DNA of 12,074 bases, taken from positions 1 through 12,074 of the forward strand of contig CAJXPH010000067.1 in NCBI GenBank assembly GCA_913057765.1, written 5' to 3'. The translations under genes and the position numbers were made by a program. This document shows, piece after piece, positions 1-8,904 of this stretch. Every line of letters starts with the position of its first letter. Position 1 is the first letter of the stretch. Source of the stretch: an uncultured Campylobacteraceae bacterium. Its GTDB lineage: Bacteria > Campylobacterota > Campylobacteria > Campylobacterales > Arcobacteraceae. The notes beneath the pieces are model-generated. The model searched no databases and was not told the origin of the DNA. It was given only the letters and a program-made list of their open reading frames with translations.

Positions 1-50
1 TACGAGATCCTCTCTGGTCTCGTGGGCTCGGAGATGTGTATAAGAGACAG
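1..50. other. Untrimmed Illumina Nextera P7-side adapter (not genomic)
   Basis: This is synthetic sequence. Bases 1-8 are the tail of the P7 primer (TACGAGAT). Bases 9-16 (CCTCTCTG) sit in the i7 index slot and match my memory of index N708 read in adapter orientation. Bases 17-31 are GTCTCGTGGGCTCGG, and bases 32-50 are the 19-bp Tn5 mosaic end AGATGTGTATAAGAGACAG. The order matches the P7 end of a Nextera library molecule exactly. It is not a natural transposon end, and genomic sequence starts at about base 51. Confidence 0.98.
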
Positions 51-837
51 TAGTAGAAGCTATACTCTCTTTTGAAAACATATTTACTTTAGTTACATAA
101 TACTCAACAGTCTGCCCATCATTTGGTATTTTATCTAAATAAAGTGAGTTATTCTTTTTAGCGCTTTTTAAATTTATGTAACTTGGTTTTCTTGTCAATT
201 TTAAGAATTTTTTTTCATTAGATAATTTTCTATAAATATTGTAAAAACCATCTTTATTTGAAACATCCCAATTTAAGCTTACCCCTAAATTAGAATCTTT
301 TGCCTGAATCCAAAAAACTGGGTTTTCTTTCTTAAAAGCTTTGTTTTTTACAGATACTTTAGAAGAAGTAATCTTTTTATCTTTTACAATCAAATCTAAT
401 TCATAGTTGTACGTTTTATTCAATTCTACATTTATATCTTTATAATATTGACCTATATTTCTAGCAAATTGGGTATCTTCTGCTATTTTGATTGCTCTAA
501 ATACAGATATTTTACTATTAACTTGTTCCCCTTTAATACGTTCAATTAAAGTATTAGCATCTTTGAATGGATATATCATAAAAATATAATCATCAGAAAA
601 ACCACTATTTTTTAAAAAATCATAAGGTCTTGCATTAATCGTAGCAATTAGCTCTCTTTTTTTAGTTCCACTACTTCTATAAAGTTTATAAATATTGTCA
701 CTCATATAGTTTTTTGGAAGCCATTTTAGTTCTACGGAATCACCATTAGACTGTACAAATATTTTTATTGAATCACTTTTATTTTGCGCAAATAAAAAAC
801 TACAAACAAGAAACATTAATATAATTGATTTTTTCAT
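51..837 (-). CDS. Secreted FN3-like domain protein, C-terminus cut by contig edge
   Basis: Translating the minus strand from the ATG at 837 gives 262 genomic residues with no stop before the adapter, so the 3' end is missing. The start MKKSIILMFLVCSFLFAQN is a Sec signal peptide, probably cleaved at FLFA|QN. The cysteine is not in a good lipobox. Two fibronectin-type-III-like units are visible. The first has VELKWLP at about 35-41 and YKLYRSS at 50-56, then resumes with KTYNYELDLIVKDKK near 141-155; the roughly 60 residues between look like a helical insertion. The second has VSLNWDV at about 186-192, YNIYRK at 199-204 and EYYVTKV at 245-251. The gene starts 2 nt after the giant gene's stop, with AGGA 8 nt upstream, so it is probably translationally coupled. 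Running on into the adapter, the frame would encode VSYTHLRAHET, a known adapter artefact. A binding or scaffold role is inferred; no catalytic motif is seen. Confidence 0.8.
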
Positions 838-839
838 AA

Positions 840-3800
840 CTACATTCCTAGATTAAAATTTTGAACTGCTGGTATATTTTTCATATTACCACTATTAAAT
901 ATTGGATTATTACCAACACCTAAATGACTTCCATCTACACCAGGTGATTCAGGACCATTTACCCCTGGAATTAATACGTTCACTTCAACGTTACTTGCTT
1001 TTTCCAATTTATCACTCATACGCTCCGCAAATTCTTCTTGTTCTGCAGTTGAATAAGTTCCACCATTTGTAATAGATATATCTCTTTCAAGTAAAAATCC
1101 TTCATCTCCATCTTCTTTATATTTAACACGATGTCCTACTTGTTCATCATAATAAACAATTGAAGCACGAACAAGGTTATTTATATTTCCGCCAAACTCT
1201 ACGCCAGGGATATTACTATGCTTAATAAAATCTGCACCATTTGTTTTCTTACTAACTAAACCTTGACCTTCTATATCCCAAGTAGTTTTCAAATAATAGT
1301 ATATTCGTACGCGATCTCCACCCATCATTCCTAAGTCACTATTAACAATAAAACGTTTTTCATGTCTTTCTGGATTTTCATTGCTTAATATTTCAACATT
1401 AGGATCAAGTTTATCAGACAGAATTTCAAACCTTCTCATACTTTCATCATAAATATTTGTATATTGAATATCATAAGATCCAGTATAAACAATTAAGTTA
1501 GAACTTATATCTCTAATAATAATTTTATATGTGGTATTTGAGAAGTAACTATAAGTAGTATCTTCATCAGGAACACTTTTTTCAAACTTTCCAACACTTA
1601 TATTAGATAATACTTTCTTACTAATATTTGAAGGAATTGAGACTATAGTTTGGTTGGGAGTATCCCCATCTATAGAATAATTTTTAAAAGGATTAAGATA
1701 CTCACCATTACTATTCCTAAACGTTTCTTTGATTTCTCCAGTACTACTACTTACACAATAGTGATACATTCTTAACTCTTTAGAAGGAAGAAAATATGAT
1801 CTGTTATAATCTTTTTTATATTCATACCTACCTGGAATGGATTCATTCTTTGAGTTTTTTATAGTAACTTCATAATTACCCAAAAGTCTAGTTAAATTAT
1901 CAAAATCATAATTTTTTACGGTATCAGAATAAGTTATAATAACCGGTGCATTTCCAGCAATACCTTGTTCATTATTTGCTGGATAAATTTCTTTTATAAT
2001 TTCATTAAACTCAACTCTATTTTCTTTTGTTGTTTTAAATTCTTTTTTAAAAGTTTCAGTAAAAGTTTCACCTTCTCTATCTTTATATTCAATCAAACCT
2101 TTTAATTCATAGTTTTGATTATTTTGTAATAAATGTTCAGGAAAAACATTCAAACTTTTTTCTGTAGAGTTAGAATAGTCTTTTTTTAATGAAATCACTC
2201 GATTATTACTTTTATCAACAATTTTCAGGTTTTTAATTTCACTTGAAAATCTACTATGCATTGTATAAATATCAAATTTAGGCATTACACTTATGTCTCT
2301 ATTACTATAAGGCTCAACATGATCTAATAGTAATACTGTTTTTGCAGCAGAGGAACCTCTTCCTGAGCCATACACATAACCACTAAACCCAAATTCTTCA
2401 TCAAAAACTTCAACATATGCATATGTCCATAAATAGTTTGGACTAGGTGTAACTAATTCCATTTTAAGACCAAATGCCAAAAGAGTAGTACTTAAACCCG
2501 CATAACCAACTTTTAAATCTACACCTGCACCTGCATACATTTTCATATAAAAAGGATTATATCTCATTAGAGAACCTGCATTTGCCCATACACTTGCACT
2601 TGCCCAAGGATCTGGTCCATACCAATCAAGAGACCATTTTTTATAAAAGTTATATCCAAAACCAAAGGCTAATTGTCTAGTATCAATCATAAAATAACCA
2701 CTTGGACCATCTAATCCAAAGATTTCTATACCAATTGGATTGTCTGCTGAAACAGAAAAACCTTCAGCCTCTGTACTTGTTCCAAGATACAAATGTTTTT
2801 CACTCTCGTTTAATAGTATGTCTACTGCACCATGTGGGGCATCTAACCCTACTCCAAAGAACTTAATATTTGCAGCAGCATTAATTTGTAAAGCAGCAGG
2901 GTTTGCTCCTAAAACTATTCTCCCCTCTATTTGGCGATTTGAAGATTCACTTCCTATTGCACTTAAAATATATGTGATTCCATTTATATCTAATTGTCCT
3001 CTAGAATCCAAAATAACATCTAATTGCCCATGCCAGGTAAAACCTAGATCAGGTGTACCTAAAACTGAAGATAAAATTAAAACAGAATTATTACTTCCAC
3101 TTGGAATAAAATCATAATTTTTTGCTTTAGTTTTACCTTTATCAACTTCAGTAAAAGACATATTATATGCAGCTCCACCTCCAAGTTCATATATACTTAA
3201 AGGTCCTAAAGGAATCCCTCCTCCACCTAAACCACCTTGTGCTTGAGCCATCCAGAAAAAGCCTTTTTGATGATGAGTACCAACCTTAAATTCTCCTTTT
3301 AAACTAAATAGTTCTGCTAGTCTCATATTTAATGGTTTACCTGTTCCAAAGTAATCACCATACACCGGGTCGTTCTTTTTCCATATAATTTCACCAGCAA
3401 AACTAGCACCAGGATTTTTCACATCAATCATAATACTATCAACAGCTATTGTTTTATCGCTATATAACTTTACCCCGGCACCAGCTTCAGCCAAGCCTGC
3501 TAAAGAAAGTGCCCCCTTAGAACTAATATAAAGTTTATCTGCTTCAACTCCCATACCTAAAGATTCTATAGAAAGGCTAAAGCCGCCTAAACTTCCGGAC
3601 GAACCACTAACCGGGAAATTAACTCCTGCATTATCTACACTAAGACCATCTTTTGATATTTTTAAATTTCTGAATTCTAAACCATTATCTGCTTTAAAAA
3701 TATCGTGATTAGGTTTAACTAATCCATCCAAACTTACATAAAAGTTATCAAATGTTGGGGAAGTTATTACTTTTATAAATGAGAAATTAGCAAAACCAGG

Positions 3801-6800
3801 AATAGCAATATCTTCTGATATATTTGATTTTAAAGAGAAACTATTTATTCCAGTATTACTTATAGTTGCTCCTAAATCTAATTCTAATGGTTTTCCAGAA
3901 TTTAAAAATGAAGCTTTATTATAATTTATAGAAGCACTTCCTATAATGTTATCATTAAAGAAAGAAGCAGATAATTGAGTCAGATTTAAACCTTCAACCC
4001 CTGCTATTCTAATAGATGAGCCTTCTGGTAATAAGATACTACCACTTAATCCCGTTCTACTTATATTAAAATTATTTAAAACAATTCCTAAATCATCTAT
4101 ACCTTCATATCCAAAATTTCCATTTAATGAAATACTTGTATTTACTAAAGAATCAATATTTAAACTTCCAGATAAATTTTTAAAAACAAATTGTTCATTT
4201 ATATGTAAAGACTGATTTATCCTCCAATTAATACTTGAATCAACTAAAGTAAGTACAGCACTCGCGTGAGAAATTGATTCATCAAAGATAGCAGCTAAAT
4301 CTATATAGCCATCAAATTCACTTAATCTAAATGGTATTATTTTTGTAGAATCTATATGTACCCCAACCTTTGACAAAATTAAAGTAGCTTTTTCATTAAT
4401 AATATTAATTCTTTTATTACCTAAATTAGCAGAGATATCCCCTTTAAATCCACTATCATTGACTTTTAAACTACTTATAGATAAGTCTTTTATACCAATA
4501 TTTGACAAAACAGTTGCATGAACTTCTGAGTTACCTTCTAAATCTACTTCATATTTAGCTCCAATTTTTTTAACACTACCACTTAGTCCACTTAAAACTA
4601 CTTTATTTTCACCTTTTGAATAAGTAAAAACCTGATCTGTTTGGAATGAATAATGTCCATTATTTTGGTATTCTAAAGTAATAGGTTCAATATTCCCATT
4701 AAAAAGCTTTCCAAAAAAAAGTTTTCCATCAGCATTTTGAATTCCATTTGTACCTTGTGAACTTAGGGTTCCATCAACATTAAATAATTCAATTCTTACA
4801 TCTTCATTTTTTGTTCCTAAATCAAGTATTGTAAAATCTGCTTTTAATCCTTGAATATACATATTCCAATCAACACCTGATTTTGAAATTGTTGCATCAT
4901 CAACTTTTACTGTTTCAACACTTATATTCTCTCCAAGATTATAGTTTTGGAAATTTGCATCTGCATTAAAAACAATTGTTGGATCTAGGATATTATTAAG
5001 ATCTATAGTTCCTCCCATATCAGAAACTACTACATATCCTTTACTGTCTGAAGTAAGATTATGAGGACTTGTTAATGACCATTTGTATATCCCTTTTTTT
5101 ACTTCATTAACAGTTTTTTGAATTTCTTTACCAAGTTTTCCAACTTTTGTATTTCTTACATTTCTAGTTGTTCCTCTTACGTTTTGATAAGTGGAATTAA
5201 CTGTATTGAAAGCAGAAGAAACTGCTGGAACTAATGGAGATAAGTTAACTAATTGATTACCATCTAATAAACTACCAAATGCAATTTGTGCATTTAAATC
5301 TGATAAGCTAATTCCAAAACCACTTCTTGTAAGTTTTAAACTTAGAGTTGGAAATTCTCCTGAAGGAAAAATAACTCTTACATTTTTTTCTCTCCAAATA
5401 TCAAAGCCTGATAGTTCTGCATTTAAATTACCTTTAAATCCATCGTGTGAAATAGTTGCATTATCTAAAGAAACAGAATTTAAAGTTTGTAAAATACCTC
5501 CATAAGTACTTAGGTCAACGTTTGTATTTAAATTAATTATTGGTTTTTTTAAATTGCTTAAATCAAGGTTTCCACTTAATTGTTTTAATAACATTTGAGA
5601 ACCCTCAAGAAGATGTTCTCCTTCTAATTGCCAAGAATATGTATCTTCTTCTAAACTTTGAATTGTGGCTGTTGCTTCATTTAATAAACTTCCTAAATAT
5701 AAATCAGCATGAAGATTTTTAATACCTAAATGTAAGCCTAAACTGCCTATATCTAAAGAAAATTCAGGAGGATTTTGAGCATTAAATATTACTTTTACAT
5801 TTTTATCTTTCCATATATCTATATTATTTAACGACATAATTAATTTTGAGGAAAAACCATCTTTTGATATTTTTGCATTAAGTATTTCAGCAGTATTCAC
5901 TTGCTCGAAAATATCTGAATAACTTTTTAAATCTGAAACTAAAGCATTTAAAGAAATTGTAGGATTCGAAAAATCGCTTAAATCAACCAGTCCACTTAAA
6001 TTATTCAATTTTATATTACTATTTGCTAAGTTTTTTAAACCATCTATATTCCAACCATTATCATCTATTCTAACTTGTGTTTCGTTAATAAGAGTTCCAA
6101 AATCTAAATCAAGATCTAAATTTGAGAATCCAATATCAAAACTACTTCTACTAACATTTATATTAACTGTTGGATTAGTAATAAAATTTAGCTTTACTGC
6201 CTTTTCTTCCCATATAGTTGTACTACCTAAACTCGGCGAAAAACTACCCATTAGACCATCTTTTGTAATTTCAAAGTTTCTTATTATTATATTATTAGCC
6301 TTTGAAAAAATTCCTTCGTATTTACTCAAGTCAGCTATACCGTTAAAAACAACTTTTGGACTGAGAAGATTTGATAAATCTAAAGTACCTTCTAATGACT
6401 TAAGTTCTAAAGCAGCATCTGATACTAACTTTTTTGCATTATTATCTCCGATAATGCTCCAGTTATATATATTTTTTAGACTATTACCTAAATCATCTTT
6501 TTTACTATTTAGATTTGCAATTGCACCTTGAAGTAAATCTCCAAAATGCAATTTTGCATTTCCACCACTAAATCCAAAATCTAAACTATCACTTAATATT
6601 GTTAATTTGATATTTGGAGAAGATTCAAATTCAACTCTTACGTCATTACTTGCAACTCCTCTATCCAAAATTGTAATAGGCTCCATAGAACCAGATGAAG
6701 ATAAAATTCCTTCAAACTTTTCATTAGAAAGTTCTAAGTTTATAGAGACATCCTTCATTGCACTAAGTATAGGATTATTATAAGAAGATAAATCAACTGG

Positions 6801-8873
6801 ACTATTTAAAGTAATATTTTTATTTAATAAACTGAATTTTGCAAGTATATTATTTAATGCAAAATTTGTTCCTAATAAATATGCATTTGAAGTTGAAGGA
6901 AAAGTTAAAGTATATTCTTTTGCATCATTTACGGTAGAACTTAATGTTGCAATTATTGGTTCAATTGTTCCACCAACACTATTTTCTGAAGCTTGCAAAG
7001 TATCCCCAAAATTAATCCTTGCATCAAGTTCATCAAAATCAAAGTCTATACCATTTTCATTCACAGCAATTGTTAAAGAAGGTGTTCCTTCAATATCTAA
7101 AACAACATCTTTTCCTAGTCCACCTCTATTTACAATAACAACATCATCAAGTCCTCCATCAGCTGTAATACTACCTGAGAAACCAGAAGGAGAGACACTT
7201 GCATTAAATTTTGAACCAGTAAATTTCTTCAATACTGGGTTTGAATAATTTTCTAGATTTACACTTAAATCTAATATTTTTATAGTTTTTGTTTCAATAT
7301 CTAAACTTATACCGTTATTTATACCTTCAATAACGGCTTTTGTACCTAATAAATGAGCTGTACTATTATCTAAAAAATTTAATGCAAGTTCAGAAGATTT
7401 TTCTGCATTTAGTTCTAAATTTGCCTTTACACTGGAAAGTACTCCATTAACTTCATTTTCCGAACTTTGTAGAATATCTCCAAAATCAAGACTTGCACTT
7501 ATACCTGATAAATTAAATTTTGGAAAACTATCTACTTGATTCAAAGAAATAGAAAAAGATAAACTCTCTTCTGTATCAAAACTAAGTTTCACATTTTTTT
7601 CAATACTACCTCTATCTAAAATAGTAATTGGAGGTAATGATTTATTGCCTTTAATTGTAGCATCAAACCCTATTTTTGATATATTAGCTACCATATCACA
7701 TTCACCTAAAAGCTTCACAATATAAGCGTCATATGCAGAAAATTCTGTAAAATCAATTTTACTAATAAATGAAATTTTTGGAATATTAAAATCAGAGATA
7801 TCAAAATTTAAATCAAAATTACTTAACTTAATTAAATCACCAAATAAATAAGCTTTACTTTCTTGCATACTTAGAGAATATATTTTTCCAACGTTTTGAC
7901 TTAAATTCGCCACAATAGAATTAGTGTTTTTATTTATATCGGTAATCAAAGTACCAAATTCAACATTTGCAGTTAACGAACTTAAATCAAGTGAAGGATG
8001 CTGTGCACCTATTAGATAATTTATATTTATAAAACCTGAATTCAGATTCAAAGAAACATTTTTTTCTTTAAAAATTTCTATTTTTTCATTACTAATAGGG
8101 ATATCTAAAGAAAACTTATTTTGTAAAAACTTACTGCTGTCTGATAGGGATAAAGATGGTAAGCTATTTAAAAAACCATTAAATTGAAGATTCCCTTCTA
8201 CTTTATTATTAGCTTCTTCTCCCGATATCACAATCTTTGAAATTGAGATATCTGCAATCTCAGTATTAATTACAATAGGTTGTATATATTCAATATCTCC
8301 TAAAGTAATTTCATCAGCATTAAAGCTTAAATTATCAAAAGTAACAGGAAGTTCACTATTAATATTGAAACTTTCAAGATAAGGGATAGTTAGTATTCCT
8401 GAACCAGAAATAATATCAGAAGAAACAATAGCACTTTCATCAAGCTCAAGTTTAAAACCAGCTATATAAAAAGTTCTGATATTTTGATCAATTAAATTAG
8501 TGTCTTCTTTTTCTCTTTCAACTTTTACTACCCGTAATGAAAATTCATAAGTAAAGCCAATCTTTGGCTCAAAAGAAAACTCCCAATCTTTATGACCACT
8601 TGCCCTCTTCCAACTTTTTCCACCATTTCTAGTTATTTCAACAAATAAATCTTTTGTATCTACATTTTTATCTGTAGATTCAAGAAGCCCTTGAATAATT
8701 ATCTTTCCATTTTTTAAATCTTCTTCATAGAATTCTATAGTTCTTTGTTCTAATGACTCAAACTCTCTGCCATTTATAGTAATATCATCTACAAAACTTA
8801 TATCATCTGCATTTTGGATATTTCCATATAAAGAAATATTTAACAAAATCAAAATTATTATTCTTTTTAACAT
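840..8873 (-). CDS. Giant secreted multi-repeat beta-rich protein (2677 aa), function unknown
   Basis: I do not recognise this as a named family. The N-terminus MLKRIIILILLNISLYGNIQ is a signal peptide or a membrane anchor. Residues about 55-125 form an Ig-like sandwich with the NGGKSWKRA motif. Residues about 260-1612 are a degenerate repeat array with nine [FL][GA]-x-[LI] anchors 135-188 residues apart. Residues about 1750-2175 are a glycine- and aromatic-rich beta domain that includes GGLGGGGIPLGPL near 1880-1892. Residues about 2176-2677 are further Ig-like modules, one of them (about 2295-2350) resembling SbsA-type Big_5. There is no C-terminal autotransporter barrel, LPXTG motif or obvious catalytic motif, and only about two cysteines. 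The start is supported by a strong Shine-Dalgarno. The gene follows the barrel gene by 31 nt and precedes the FN3 gene by 2 nt. It is probably a surface or periplasm-spanning structural protein. An AsmA/TamB-like lipid-bridge fold is an alternative, since those proteins also have an N-terminal anchor and repeated beta strands. Confidence 0.9.
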   Translation of the reverse strand: MLKRIIILILLNISLYGNIQNADDISFVDDITINGREFESLEQRTIEFYEEDLKNGKIIIQGLLESTDKNVDTKDLFVEITRNGGKSWKRASGHKDWEFSFEPKIGFTYEFSLRVVKVEREKEDTNLIDQNIRTFYIAGFKLELDESAIVSSDIISGSGILTIPYLESFNINSELPVTFDNLSFNADEITLGDIEYIQPIVINTEIADISISKIVISGEEANNKVEGNLQFNGFLNSLPSLSLSDSSKFLQNKFSLDIPISNEKIEIFKEKNVSLNLNSGFININYLIGAQHPSLDLSSLTANVEFGTLITDINKNTNSIVANLSQNVGKIYSLSMQESKAYLFGDLIKLSNFDLNFDISDFNIPKISFISKIDFTEFSAYDAYIVKLLGECDMVANISKIGFDATIKGNKSLPPITILDRGSIEKNVKLSFDTEESLSFSISLNQVDSFPKFNLSGISASLDFGDILQSSENEVNGVLSSVKANLELNAEKSSELALNFLDNSTAHLLGTKAVIEGINNGISLDIETKTIKILDLSVNLENYSNPVLKKFTGSKFNASVSPSGFSGSITADGGLDDVVIVNRGGLGKDVVLDIEGTPSLTIAVNENGIDFDFDELDARINFGDTLQASENSVGGTIEPIIATLSSTVNDAKEYTLTFPSTSNAYLLGTNFALNNILAKFSLLNKNITLNSPVDLSSYNNPILSAMKDVSINLELSNEKFEGILSSSGSMEPITILDRGVASNDVRVEFESSPNIKLTILSDSLDFGFSGGNAKLHFGDLLQGAIANLNSKKDDLGNSLKNIYNWSIIGDNNAKKLVSDAALELKSLEGTLDLSNLLSPKVVFNGIADLSKYEGIFSKANNIIIRNFEITKDGLMGSFSPSLGSTTIWEEKAVKLNFITNPTVNINVSRSSFDIGFSNLDLDLDFGTLINETQVRIDDNGWNIDGLKNLANSNIKLNNLSGLVDLSDFSNPTISLNALVSDLKSYSDIFEQVNTAEILNAKISKDGFSSKLIMSLNNIDIWKDKNVKVIFNAQNPPEFSLDIGSLGLHLGIKNLHADLYLGSLLNEATATIQSLEEDTYSWQLEGEHLLEGSQMLLKQLSGNLDLSNLKKPIINLNTNVDLSTYGGILQTLNSVSLDNATISHDGFKGNLNAELSGFDIWREKNVRVIFPSGEFPTLSLKLTRSGFGISLSDLNAQIAFGSLLDGNQLVNLSPLVPAVSSAFNTVNSTYQNVRGTTRNVRNTKVGKLGKEIQKTVNEVKKGIYKWSLTSPHNLTSDSKGYVVVSDMGGTIDLNNILDPTIVFNADANFQNYNLGENISVETVKVDDATISKSGVDWNMYIQGLKADFTILDLGTKNEDVRIELFNVDGTLSSQGTNGIQNADGKLFFGKLFNGNIEPITLEYQNNGHYSFQTDQVFTYSKGENKVVLSGLSGSVKKIGAKYEVDLEGNSEVHATVLSNIGIKDLSISSLKVNDSGFKGDISANLGNKRINIINEKATLILSKVGVHIDSTKIIPFRLSEFDGYIDLAAIFDESISHASAVLTLVDSSINWRINQSLHINEQFVFKNLSGSLNIDSLVNTSISLNGNFGYEGIDDLGIVLNNFNISRTGLSGSILLPEGSSIRIAGVEGLNLTQLSASFFNDNIIGSASINYNKASFLNSGKPLELDLGATISNTGINSFSLKSNISEDIAIPGFANFSFIKVITSPTFDNFYVSLDGLVKPNHDIFKADNGLEFRNLKISKDGLSVDNAGVNFPVSGSSGSLGGFSLSIESLGMGVEADKLYISSKGALSLAGLAEAGAGVKLYSDKTIAVDSIMIDVKNPGASFAGEIIWKKNDPVYGDYFGTGKPLNMRLAELFSLKGEFKVGTHHQKGFFWMAQAQGGLGGGGIPLGPLSIYELGGGAAYNMSFTEVDKGKTKAKNYDFIPSGSNNSVLILSSVLGTPDLGFTWHGQLDVILDSRGQLDINGITYILSAIGSESSNRQIEGRIVLGANPAALQINAAANIKFFGVGLDAPHGAVDILLNESEKHLYLGTSTEAEGFSVSADNPIGIEIFGLDGPSGYFMIDTRQLAFGFGYNFYKKWSLDWYGPDPWASASVWANAGSLMRYNPFYMKMYAGAGVDLKVGYAGLSTTLLAFGLKMELVTPSPNYLWTYAYVEVFDEEFGFSGYVYGSGRGSSAAKTVLLLDHVEPYSNRDISVMPKFDIYTMHSRFSSEIKNLKIVDKSNNRVISLKKDYSNSTEKSLNVFPEHLLQNNQNYELKGLIEYKDREGETFTETFKKEFKTTKENRVEFNEIIKEIYPANNEQGIAGNAPVIITYSDTVKNYDFDNLTRLLGNYEVTIKNSKNESIPGRYEYKKDYNRSYFLPSKELRMYHYCVSSSTGEIKETFRNSNGEYLNPFKNYSIDGDTPNQTIVSIPSNISKKVLSNISVGKFEKSVPDEDTTYSYFSNTTYKIIIRDISSNLIVYTGSYDIQYTNIYDESMRRFEILSDKLDPNVEILSNENPERHEKRFIVNSDLGMMGGDRVRIYYYLKTTWDIEGQGLVSKKTNGADFIKHSNIPGVEFGGNINNLVRASIVYYDEQVGHRVKYKEDGDEGFLLERDISITNGGTYSTAEQEEFAERMSDKLEKASNVEVNVLIPGVNGPESPGVDGSHLGVGNNPIFNSGNMKNIPAVQNFNLGM
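846..849 (-). promoter_or_regulatory. Ribosome binding site of the FN3-like gene
   Basis: The minus strand reads CTAGGAATGTAGTTATG, putting AGGA 8 nt before the ATG at 837. The site lies inside the last codons of the giant gene, and that gene's TAG stop lies between it and the ATG. This layout supports translational coupling and the choice of start. Confidence 0.6.
2349..3626 (-). other. Gly/aromatic-rich beta domain of the giant protein (residues about 1750-2175)
   Basis: Composition changes sharply here from the Asn/Ser/Leu-rich repeats. This part is rich in Gly, Tyr, Trp and Phe and has short alternating strands. Landmarks are FFWMAQAQGGLGGGG (about 1872-1886), PLGPLSIYELGGGAAYNM (about 1888-1905), KHLYLGTSTEAEGFSV (about 2026-2041), DGPSGYFMIDTRQ (about 2055-2067) and WSLDWYGPDPWASASVW (about 2080-2096). 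It reads as one conserved globular beta domain rather than repeats, and is probably the functional or anchoring module. I cannot assign it to a family. Confidence 0.6.
4038..8096 (-). repeat. Nine-unit degenerate protein repeat array inside the giant gene
   Basis: The repeats are visible at protein level over residues about 260-1612. Each unit carries, in order: a motif of type ITILDRG-x4-DV or IWxEKxV; a strand ending in [FL][GA]-x-[LI]; a YxW or YxL strand; a DLS-x2-x2-P-x-[IV] segment; and ISxxGFxGxL. The central G/A of the FG motif falls at residues 307, 465, 623, 778, 926, 1061, 1200, 1388 and 1527. Tryptophans of the YxW strand occur at 805, 941, 1081, 1265 and 1550. The copies have diverged too far for obvious long DNA identity, so the array looks old rather than recently amplified. 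Confidence 0.8.
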
Positions 8874-8880
8874 TAAGACT

Positions 8881-8888
8881 TCCTCCTT
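8881..8888 (-). promoter_or_regulatory. Strong Shine-Dalgarno of the giant gene
   Basis: The minus strand reads AAGGAGGA followed by 7 nt (AGTCTTA) and the ATG at 8873. This is a near-perfect anti-16S match and the strongest ribosome site in the window. It fixes the start of the 2677-aa protein and suggests that the giant protein is translated at a high rate relative to its operon neighbours. Confidence 0.85.
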
Positions 8889-8904
8889 TACTTGTTATAC
8901 TTTT

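Noticed and set aside
32..50. Tn5-type 19-bp end, which could be read as a transposon terminus together with 12028-12046
   Set aside because: The two inverted mosaic ends are accompanied by Illumina primer and index sequence, so this is a library adapter and not a natural composite transposon.
2740..3117. 125-aa open frame on the plus strand
   Set aside because: It lies antisense within the giant gene, lacks a ribosome site and has protein composition typical of a shadow frame.
5540..5722. 60-aa plus-strand open frame
   Set aside because: Antisense to the repeat array. It is short, has no Shine-Dalgarno and matches no recognisable motif.
840..8873. Giant protein as an autotransporter, RTX toxin or filamentous haemagglutinin
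   Set aside because: It has no C-terminal barrel, no GGxGxDxUx nonapeptides, no TPS or ESPR domain and no polymorphic-toxin C-terminus that I can see.
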